Shown piece by piece: positions 1 through 5,434 of a stretch of DNA of 8,910 nt. Positions within the stretch are counted from its first letter, which is position 1; every line of letters starts with the position of its first letter. Source of the stretch: Rhodocyclaceae bacterium (GTDB lineage Bacteria; Pseudomonadota; Gammaproteobacteria; Burkholderiales; Rhodocyclaceae). The stretch is from the NCBI GenBank assembly GCA_020849155.1, contig JADLGU010000198.1, positions 1 to 8,910 on the forward strand, written 5' to 3'. The notes under the pieces are model-generated. The model made no database searches and was not told where the DNA came from. It saw nothing but the letters and a program-made list of their open reading frames with translations. A program made the position numbers and the translations under genes.

Positions 1-357
1 CGCGGCATCGCCCAGCAGCTGCAGCGCGGTGGCGCATTCCGGCTCGTGGCGGCTGCAGAAATCCGCGGCATCCTCCAGTATCAGCAGATATCCCTTAGCC
101 GGTAGCCAGGACAGGTCGCCGAGGCAGTCCGCCAGGGCATCCCAGTTGTGGCCGAACCACTGCGGAAAATCCAGGGCAGCCGCCAGGCTCCGCATCAGGC
201 CTTCCTTGCCACTGGCGCCGGCGAGCTTCGCCCGGCGCACGACGAATCCGCAGGCCGCCGCTGCGGCGAGCAGGTCGCCAAGGCTCTTTTCGGGAGTCCG
301 ATAGGCTCCCGCCAGGGAAGCGTTCTGCAGCAGCCTGCCAAGCCGTTTGGCCTTCAT
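1..357 (-). CDS. Barstar-family ribonuclease inhibitor (3' end outside window)
   Basis: An open frame starts at ATG 357-355 and stays open for 119 codons to the left edge, so the stop lies outside the window. Residues about 64-82 carry the barstar signature FPQWFGHNWDALADCL. The two aspartates that in barstar (D35, D39) plug the barnase active site align with D73 and D77; barstar W38 is Ala here. There is no signal peptide, as expected for a cytoplasmic inhibitor that protects the producer. About 35 residues precede the conserved core, a longer N-terminus than classical barstar (about 90 aa in total). The ATG overlaps the TGA of the ribonuclease gene (ATGA), and an AGGA lies about 7 nt upstream inside that gene, so translation is probably coupled. 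Family assignment is firm. That it binds the neighbouring enzyme is inferred from adjacency and the conserved acidic residues. Confidence 0.88.
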   Translation of the reverse strand, partial: MKAKRLGRLLQNASLAGAYRTPEKSLGDLLAAAAACGFVVRRAKLAGASGKEGLMRSLAAALDFPQWFGHNWDALADCLGDLSWLPAKGYLLILEDAADFCSRHEPECATALQLLGDAA

Positions 358-740
358 TCGACGATCCTGCGGAAACTGCGGTAATGGTTGTCGGTGTAAT
401 AGTACTCGCCGGAACTGCGGACGTCCGCCCGGGGGCCTGCTCCGGCGACGATGCGCCGCGCGCCACGGTCGCGCGCGCCGGGGGTGGCCACGGTGTATTC
501 GCGGTAGTAGCCGTGCGGTCGCGACGGCAGGCGCCGCTCGTAGTTGCCGAACACGCTGCCGTCCTTGCGATAGGGGAAGGGGCCGCGGCGCTTGATCAGG
601 ACCAGGGTCTCGCGCGCCTCGCCGGGCAGCTCCGCCAGGAGGACAGAGTTTGCGCCGGCAGCGGCGCGGGGGGCGTCGGCCAGCGCTGGCCAGGCCAGCA
701 GGAAGATCAGGAACAGCGATGACAGGCGCAACAAGAACAC
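354..740 (-). CDS. Secreted guanyl-specific ribonuclease, RNase Sa/barnase family
   Basis: The 128-residue protein starts at GTG 740-738, chosen because a GGAGG lies 6 nt upstream and the signal peptide then begins at residue 1. Residues 1-21 form a short hydrophobic signal peptide ending in ALA (likely cleavage before D22), so the enzyme should be exported to the periplasm or beyond. The mature part of about 107 aa matches RNase Sa-type microbial ribonucleases (PF00545): LPGEA near 38, GPFPY 53-57, YYREYTVATPGARDRGARRI 78-97 and TDNHY 116-120. By alignment to RNase Sa (E54, R65, R69, H85) the catalytic set is E81, R92, R96 and H119, all present. It would cleave RNA 3' of guanosine. It has no cysteine, so the RNase Sa disulfide is absent, and it is arginine-rich. 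The next gene downstream encodes a barstar, the classic inhibitor of this fold. Target (nutritional, defensive or competitive) cannot be told from the sequence. Confidence 0.92.
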   Translation of the reverse strand: MFLLRLSSLFLIFLLAWPALADAPRAAAGANSVLLAELPGEARETLVLIKRRGPFPYRKDGSVFGNYERRLPSRPHGYYREYTVATPGARDRGARRIVAGAGPRADVRSSGEYYYTDNHYRSFRRIVE

Positions 741-746
741 GACGAA

Positions 747-782
747 CCTCCGGATGGCGGCCGATTATGCCCCATCCGGAGG
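747..782 (-). promoter_or_regulatory. Inverted repeat covering the ribonuclease Shine-Dalgarno sequence
   Basis: A perfect 11-bp inverted repeat (plus strand CCTCCGGATGG at 747-757 and CCATCCGGAGG at 772-782) fills the gap between the receiver-TPR gene stop and the ribonuclease start. In the minus-strand RNA it forms a GC-rich stem with a 14-nt loop; GGC/GCC in the loop could extend the stem past a one-base bulge. The GGAGG ribosome binding site of the ribonuclease (747-751) lies in the 3' arm and would be paired with CCUCC of the 5' arm. The stem begins 3 nt after the upstream stop codon. It may act as a translational block, a weak terminator, or both; no good U-tract follows. Confidence 0.6.
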
Positions 783-785
783 AGC

Positions 786-2411
786 TCAGGACCTCGCCGG
801 CTGGATGCCGTACTTGGAAAGCATGTTCTGGAAATAGGTCGACAGGGCGCCGATGCGCGGGTTGGCGGGATCGCTGCTGCGCGCCCGGTCGATCAGGTCG
901 CGCGCCTGGGCGGCGAACTGTTCCTGCCAGCCGCGATGCTCGATGAGTTTCAGCAGGGCTAGCGCCGCATTCAGGCCGACCTGCGTATTGCCGGGCATCT
1001 TGCGTACGGCCTGCAGCATGAAGTCCACCGCCCCCTCGTAGTTGCCGCTCTCGGCATGCCGGGCCCCCGTCGAGACGAGATCGACCACGTCCTGCCGCGT
1101 CTTCAGCGCCAGTTCGTCGGCCATCGACTTCAGGCCGGCCTGCTCCAGCACGCCCTTGGCCTTTTCCAGGGCCTGGTCGTCGGAGGTGTTGCGCATGACT
1201 TCGCTGATCACTTCGGCGGCGGCTTCCTGCTGTTCGTTGTCGAGACAGGTCCTGACCAGCTCGATCTTCAGGTCGTTTGAAAGCGCGGCGTTGCTGCGGC
1301 TGGCCGCCAGCGCCCGGTTGAGGGCTTCCAGGGCCTTGGCCTTGTCGCCGGCCTGGCCGAGCAGCATCGCCGACGACAGGGCGCTGCAGGCCTGGGTCTG
1401 CGGCAGCCCCTGCATGCTGCGATCGAGATCGCGAATGGTTTTTTCGGCCTGATCGCGGTCGCCCTTGGCGACCAGCACCTTGACCAGCTTGACGTGGTGC
1501 TCGGGGTCGCGGAAATCCGAGTACTTTCCCTTGCGGACCACCTCTGAGAGGACCCGCTCCGCCACCGCCATGTCGCCGGTGTCGAGGGCGATGTCGCCCA
1601 GTTTTTTCAGCCGCCTCAGGGTGTGGGGCGAGACGGAAACCGCCTCCTGCAGCGCCTGCTGCGCCTCCTTCAGCCGGCCGGTGGCCTCGCGGGTGCGCGC
1701 CAGCCAGTCGTAGGCGTCCAGGTATTGGCTGTGTTCCTTGACCAGCTTCTGCAGGTCGTCCTCGGCCTCCCGGTAGCGCTTCTGCATGAACAGCGTCCTG
1801 GCCAGGCCGAGCTTTGCCCAGGGAACGGCTTTCTTCTCCAAGACGCGGCGGTAGGTCTCCTGCGCCTGGTCGGCCTGGCCGAGGGCCACCTGCAACTCGG
1901 CCCGCAGGCGCAGGAAATCGATGGCGTACTGGGGTTTCCTTTCTTCGCCGAGCCGGCATTGCTCCACGGCTTCCTGCAAGTTGCCGATTTCGATCAGGCC
2001 GTAAGCGGGCAGGAACGCGTCGCGCTTCTCCAGGGCCCGCGCCAGCCGCTGATAGAGGAGATCGGCGGTGAAAGGCTTGAGCAGGTAGTCGTTGGGGGCC
2101 AGCTCGACGGTGCTCACCACCCGCTCGTAGCTGCTTTCCCCCGTCACCATGATGAAGACGGTCGACAGCGGGATGATGTGGTGGGTGCGCAGGTCTTCGA
2201 GCAGATGCTGGCCGTCCTGCCCTTCCCCCAGGGCATATTCGCAGAGGATCAGGTCGTAGATCCGCTCCTCCAGCTTGCGGATGGCGGCGGCGGCGCTGGC
2301 GGCGGGTTGGACGTCTTCGATGCCGCACTGGCCGAGCATGGCGCGCAGGTTACCCCGCATGTCCGGGCTGCGATCGATGACCAGCGCGCTGATGGGGTCG
2401 GCTGTCGGCAT
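786..2411 (-). CDS. Receiver domain-TPR protein (atypical response regulator)
   Basis: With ATG 2411-2409 the product is 541 aa; ATG 2441-2439 would add 10 residues. Neither start has a well-spaced Shine-Dalgarno, but the receiver fold begins within a few residues of the chosen Met. Residues about 8-128 are a CheY-like receiver: LVIDRS (D13), the phosphoacceptor strand ILCEYALG at 55-62, T90 in MVTGES and K112 in LLKPF. The acceptor position is Glu58 instead of Asp, and the usual second acidic residue after D13 is Arg14. Residues about 135-540 are helical repeats resembling TPRs (for example around 196-222, 233-260, 266-292, 346-370 and 450-475), a protein-interaction scaffold with no DNA-binding or enzymatic output domain. 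No histidine kinase gene is adjacent. It is a soluble cytoplasmic protein, probably an adaptor; its partner and pathway are unknown. Confidence 0.85.
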   Translation of the reverse strand: MPTADPISALVIDRSPDMRGNLRAMLGQCGIEDVQPAASAAAAIRKLEERIYDLILCEYALGEGQDGQHLLEDLRTHHIIPLSTVFIMVTGESSYERVVSTVELAPNDYLLKPFTADLLYQRLARALEKRDAFLPAYGLIEIGNLQEAVEQCRLGEERKPQYAIDFLRLRAELQVALGQADQAQETYRRVLEKKAVPWAKLGLARTLFMQKRYREAEDDLQKLVKEHSQYLDAYDWLARTREATGRLKEAQQALQEAVSVSPHTLRRLKKLGDIALDTGDMAVAERVLSEVVRKGKYSDFRDPEHHVKLVKVLVAKGDRDQAEKTIRDLDRSMQGLPQTQACSALSSAMLLGQAGDKAKALEALNRALAASRSNAALSNDLKIELVRTCLDNEQQEAAAEVISEVMRNTSDDQALEKAKGVLEQAGLKSMADELALKTRQDVVDLVSTGARHAESGNYEGAVDFMLQAVRKMPGNTQVGLNAALALLKLIEHRGWQEQFAAQARDLIDRARSSDPANPRIGALSTYFQNMLSKYGIQPARS

Positions 2412-2491
2412 GATTACGGCATCAAAGTAAAACCCGTCCATCGTCCTGGGCGGAACGACTGATCTACGGCACGGCCGGGCAAAGCTTGAGG

Positions 2492-2519
2492 CCGCCGCCC
2501 GCAGCATGGCGGGCGGCGG
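2492..2519 (-). terminator. GC-rich stem-loop after aspS
   Basis: A perfect 11-bp inverted repeat (CCGCCGCCCGC at 2492-2502, GCGGGCGGCGG at 2509-2519) with a 6-nt loop starts 7 nt beyond the aspS stop codon. On the minus strand the stem is followed only by a broken U-rich stretch (CCUCAAGCUUU), so it is an imperfect Rho-independent terminator, or a 3'-end stabiliser. It separates the fmdB-DUF502-aspS unit from the receiver-TPR gene. Confidence 0.55.
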
Positions 2520-2526
2520 AAAGAGG

Positions 2527-4320
2527 TCAGGGACGGGGGGGCTCGGACTGGCGCAGGCGGATATGCAGTTCGCGCAGCTGTTTTTCGTCGACCGGGCCGG
2601 GCGCGTTGGTGAGCAGGCACTGGGCGCGCTGGGTCTTCGGGAAGGCGATGACATCGCGGATCGACTCGGCGCCGGTCATCATGGTGACGATGCGATCAAG
2701 GCCGAAGGCCAGGCCGCCGTGCGGCGGGGCGCCGTACTTGAGGGCGTCGAGCAGGAAGCCGAATTTCTGCCCGGCTTCCTCGGCGTCGATGGCCAGGGCG
2801 CGGAAGACTTTCGACTGGATTTCCTCGCGATGGATACGGACCGAGCCGCCGCCGATCTCCCAGCCGTTGAGGGCCAGGTCGTAGGCCTTGGCCAGGCACT
2901 TGCCGGGGTCGCTGTCGATGAACGCCTCGTGGCCGTCCTTGGGCGAGGTGAAGGGATGGTGCAGGGCCACCCAGCGCTTGGCGTCCTCGTCGTACTCGAA
3001 CATCGGGAAGTCGACCACCCACAGCGGCCGCCAGCCGGCTTCCAGGTAGCCGCCGGCCGAGCCCTTCTCGTGGCCGATCTTGACGCGCAGCGCGCCGAGG
3101 GCGTCATTGACGACCTTGGCGCGGTCGGCACCGAAGAAAACCAGATCGCCGTCGGCGGCGCCGGTGCGCTCGAGGATCTGCGCGACGATGTCGGCCGGCA
3201 GGAACTTGAGGATCGGCGACTGCAGGCCTTCGACGCCCTTGGCCTTATCGTTGACCTTGATGTAGGCGAGACCCTTGGCGCCGTAGATGCCGACGAAGGC
3301 GGAGTAGTCGTCGATCTCCTTGCGCGTCAGGCTGCCGCCGCCTGGGATGCGCAGCGCCGCCACGCGCCCGTCGGCCAGCTCCGCTGCCGCCCGGAAGACC
3401 TTGAAGTCCACCGTCTTCATGAGGTCGGTGAGCTCGGTGAATTCGAGCTGGACGCGCAGGTCCGGCTTGTCGGAGCCGAAGCGCGCCATCGCCTCGGCAT
3501 GGCTGAGGCGCGGGAAGGGGTCCGGCAGATCGACGTCCAGCGCCTCCTTGAATACGCTGCGGATCAGCGCCTCCATGAGGGCGGTGATCTCGGTCTCGTT
3601 GAGGAAGGATGTCTCGATATCGACCTGGGTGAATTCGGGCTGGCGGTCGGCGCGCAAGTCCTCGTCGCGGAAGCACTTGGTGATCTGGTAGTAGCGGTCG
3701 AAGCCGGCCACCATCAGCAGCTGCTTGAACAGCTGCGGCGACTGCGGCAGGGCGAAGAACTGGCCGGCGTGCACCCGCGAAGGCACCAGGTAGTCGCGCG
3801 CCCCCTCGGGGGTGGACTTGGTCAGCATCGGCGTCTCGATGTCGATGAAGCCCTGCGCATCAAGGAAGCGGCGGAAGGCCATTGCCACCTTGTAGCGCAG
3901 CATCATGTTCTTCTGCATCTGCGGGCGGCGCAGGTCGATCACGCGGTGCGTCAGCCGCACGTTCTCCGAAAGGTTGTCCTCGTCGAGCTGGAAAGGCGGC
4001 GTGGCGGCGTGGTTGAGGATCTCGATATCCTGCGCCAACACCTCGATCTCGCCGCTGTTGAGGTTGGGATTTGCCGTGCCTTCGGGACGCCGCCGCACCA
4101 GTCCGGTGATCTTCAGCACGAACTCGTTGCGGATGCGCTCGGCGGTGGCGAAAGTGTCCTTGCGGTCGGGGTCGCACACCACCTGGACCAGGCCTTCGCG
4201 GTCGCGCAGGTCGATGAAGATGACACCGCCATGGTCGCGGCGGCGGTGCGCCCAGCCGCAGAGGGTGACCGTCCGGTCGAGTTGGGCGGCATCGACGAGG
4301 CCGCAGTAGTGAGTACGCAT
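2527..4320 (-). CDS. aspS: Aspartyl-tRNA synthetase, bacterial type
   Basis: The 597-residue cytoplasmic class II synthetase charges tRNA(Asp) with aspartate using ATP and has the normal length for bacterial AspRS. Visible parts in order are: an N-terminal OB-fold anticodon-binding domain (about 1-110, with CGWAHRRRDHGG at 21-32); the catalytic core with the flexible-loop region around ARDYLVPSR (174-182); QSPQLFKQ (193-200); motif 2 FRDEDLRADRQPEFTQ (217-232); the bacterial GAD insertion (about 285-415); and motif 3 GLAFGLDRI (536-544). His30 in RDHGG corresponds to the histidine reported for the non-discriminating AspRS of Pseudomonas aeruginosa, whereas E. coli has Leu there. This enzyme may therefore also make Asp-tRNA(Asn) for GatCAB amidation. 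ATG 4320-4318 is chosen from the standard N-terminus (MRTHYCG) with AAGG about 9 nt upstream. It follows the DUF502 gene by 34 nt and is probably co-transcribed. Confidence 0.97.
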   Translation of the reverse strand: MRTHYCGLVDAAQLDRTVTLCGWAHRRRDHGGVIFIDLRDREGLVQVVCDPDRKDTFATAERIRNEFVLKITGLVRRRPEGTANPNLNSGEIEVLAQDIEILNHAATPPFQLDEDNLSENVRLTHRVIDLRRPQMQKNMMLRYKVAMAFRRFLDAQGFIDIETPMLTKSTPEGARDYLVPSRVHAGQFFALPQSPQLFKQLLMVAGFDRYYQITKCFRDEDLRADRQPEFTQVDIETSFLNETEITALMEALIRSVFKEALDVDLPDPFPRLSHAEAMARFGSDKPDLRVQLEFTELTDLMKTVDFKVFRAAAELADGRVAALRIPGGGSLTRKEIDDYSAFVGIYGAKGLAYIKVNDKAKGVEGLQSPILKFLPADIVAQILERTGAADGDLVFFGADRAKVVNDALGALRVKIGHEKGSAGGYLEAGWRPLWVVDFPMFEYDEDAKRWVALHHPFTSPKDGHEAFIDSDPGKCLAKAYDLALNGWEIGGGSVRIHREEIQSKVFRALAIDAEEAGQKFGFLLDALKYGAPPHGGLAFGLDRIVTMMTGAESIRDVIAFPKTQRAQCLLTNAPGPVDEKQLRELHIRLRQSEPPRP

Positions 4321-4354
4321 TTCAGGTTGCCTTGGAAAGCCGCGACGCGGCGGT

Positions 4355-4975
4355 TTATTGGTTCTGTGCCCGTCCGGCCGGATTGCGCATGGGCGGCGCC
4401 ACGACGCCCATCGAGATGATGTACTTGAGGGCCTCGTCCACGCTCATGTCAAGCTCGATGACATCCTTGCGCGGCAGCATCAGAAAAAAGCCGGAAGTCG
4501 GGTTGGGGGTGGTCGGCACATAGACGCTGACGTAGTCGCCGCCGAGGTGGTTGACCACGTCGCCGCCGGGTTGGCCGGTGAGGAAGGCGATGGTCCAAAC
4601 GCCCTCACGGGGATATTGCACCAGCAGCGCTTTGCGAAAGGCCTCGCCGCTGGAAGAAAACAGGGTGTCGGAGACCTGCTTGACGCTGTAATACACCGAC
4701 TTCACCACCGGGATGCGCGACAGGACCCCTTCCCAGAAGCGCAGCAGGCGCTGGCCGATGATGTTGGCGGTCACCAGGCCGGTGAGGAAGACGATGAACA
4801 GCGTGGCGATGACGCCGATGCCGGGGATATAGATGCCGAGCAGGTTTTCCGGACGGATCGAGGCGGGCAGCAGCAGCAGCGTCTGGTCCATGGTGCGGAC
4901 GATCAGGGTCAGCACCCAGGCAGTGATCGCCAGCGGCACCCAGATCAGCAGGCCGGTGATGAAGTATTTTTTCAT
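4355..4975 (-). CDS. DUF502 family inner-membrane protein
   Basis: The 206-residue protein begins MKKYFITGLLIWVPLAITAW, a membrane anchor (about 6-27). A second hydrophobic helix follows at about 50-76 (PGIGVIATLFIVFLTGLVTA). The remainder carries the hallmarks of DUF502 (PF04367): RIPVVKSVYYSVKQV at 87-101 and PTTPNPTSGFFLMLP at 154-168, followed by a short polar tail rich in Pro, Asn and Gln. The biochemical function of the family is unknown to me. The gene sits between an FmdB-type zinc ribbon and aspS, an order I recall from many betaproteobacteria, and shares their direction, which suggests a constitutively expressed envelope protein. Its start codon ATG 4975-4973 is preceded only by a weak GGCGG-like ribosome binding site. 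Family assignment is firm; no role is inferred beyond inner-membrane location. Confidence 0.92.
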   Translation of the reverse strand: MKKYFITGLLIWVPLAITAWVLTLIVRTMDQTLLLLPASIRPENLLGIYIPGIGVIATLFIVFLTGLVTANIIGQRLLRFWEGVLSRIPVVKSVYYSVKQVSDTLFSSSGEAFRKALLVQYPREGVWTIAFLTGQPGGDVVNHLGGDYVSVYVPTTPNPTSGFFLMLPRKDVIELDMSVDEALKYIISMGVVAPPMRNPAGRAQNQ

Positions 4976-4999
4976 CGAGCCGCCGCTGCGCCCCCGTAA

Positions 5000-5026
5000 G
5001 GAGCGCGCTCCCGGCCCTGGCCGGGA
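5000..5026 (-). repeat. Two adjacent palindromes between fmdB-like and DUF502 genes
   Basis: The 77-nt gap contains a 12-bp perfect palindrome GGAGCGCGCTCC (5000-5011), overlapped by a second inverted repeat (TCCCGGC at 5009-5015 and GCCGGGA at 5020-5026, loop CCTG). In RNA the two would form short alternative hairpins 5' of the DUF502 gene. Neither is followed by a U-tract. They may affect mRNA processing or stability within the operon, but no specific function is supported. Confidence 0.4.
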
Positions 5027-5052
5027 ATCCGCAATTCAAACAGCAAATCCAT

Positions 5053-5319
5053 TTATCCGTTGCCGGCGCAGGCGCAACCGCCGCAAGCGGGCGCCGGAGC
5101 GCCGGCGCTCTCCTGTTTGGTTTCGGTTTTCGCCGGACAACCCTTGAAGTCGGTCGCATACCAGCCGCTGCCCTTGAGCTGGAAGCCGGCGGCGGACAGC
5201 ATCTTGTTGAACGACTCCTGGCCGCATTCCGGACAGGTGGTCAGGGGGGCGTCGCTGAGTTTTTGCAGGAATTCCTTCTGGAATCCGCAGGTGCCGCAGC
5301 GGTATTCATAGATCGGCAT
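5053..5319 (-). CDS. FmdB-family zinc-ribbon protein
   Basis: This is a small 88-residue protein. The start ATG 5319-5317 is chosen over an in-frame ATG at 5364 because MPIYEYRC is the invariant N-terminus of the family and a GGAG lies 6 nt upstream; the longer version would also place the likely promoter inside the coding region. A zinc ribbon is formed by C8-x2-C11 and C29-x2-C32, and residues 41-60 (LSAAGFQLKGSGWYATDFKG) are the conserved tail of the FmdB/putative regulatory protein family (PF09723). The C-terminus is an Ala/Gly/Pro linker ending in a second Cys cluster (C61, C79, C82, C84). The family was named from a formamidase-locus regulator, but its general function is not established. 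It appears to be the first gene of the unit that continues with DUF502 and aspS. Confidence 0.9.
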   Translation of the reverse strand: MPIYEYRCGTCGFQKEFLQKLSDAPLTTCPECGQESFNKMLSAAGFQLKGSGWYATDFKGCPAKTETKQESAGAPAPACGGCACAGNG

Positions 5320-5340
5320 GGCAGTCTCCAAAAACGCGAA

Positions 5341-5346
5341 ATTATA
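5341..5346 (-). promoter_or_regulatory. -10 element of the fmdB-like/DUF502/aspS unit
   Basis: Read on the minus strand the sequence is a perfect TATAAT, 21 nt upstream of the FmdB start codon, implying a leader of roughly 15 nt that contains the GGAG ribosome binding site. The matching -35 is poor (GCGGTT at 17-bp spacing, 5364-5369). Two short palindromes, GCCCAAGGGC and GCTTAAGC, occupy the spacer and could bind a regulator. The box lies in an A/T-rich island within otherwise GC-rich DNA. Confidence 0.5.
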
Positions 5347-5434
5347 GCTTAAGCCCTTGGGCAAACCGCGCCAATAGGCCTGGCTGGCCGGATATAGGTG
5401 CTGCCCCCCCGGCCGTTTTCAAGCGGCAAGGAGG

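Noticed and set aside
1623..2462. Plus-strand open frame opposite the receiver-TPR gene
   Set aside because: Antisense shadow of a GC-rich repeat protein; composition is Gly/Leu/Gln-biased and no motif is seen.
4339..4351. Small inverted repeat GCCGC/GCGGC between DUF502 and aspS
   Set aside because: A 5-bp stem in GC-rich DNA is expected by chance and has no U-tract.
2506..4419. Very long plus-strand open frame (637 codons) opposite aspS
   Set aside because: It is a GC-rich antisense shadow: it mirrors the AspRS codons, has no recognisable domain, and the minus-strand gene is unmistakable.
4868..4881. CAG trinucleotide run in the DUF502 gene
   Set aside because: About four units, coding for Leu in a membrane-adjacent segment; normal codon usage, not a repeat element.
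5412..5427. Possible terminator hairpin after pilD (GCCG/CGGC)
   Set aside because: Only 4 bp of stem with an 8-nt loop and a G-run instead of a U-tract; not supportable.
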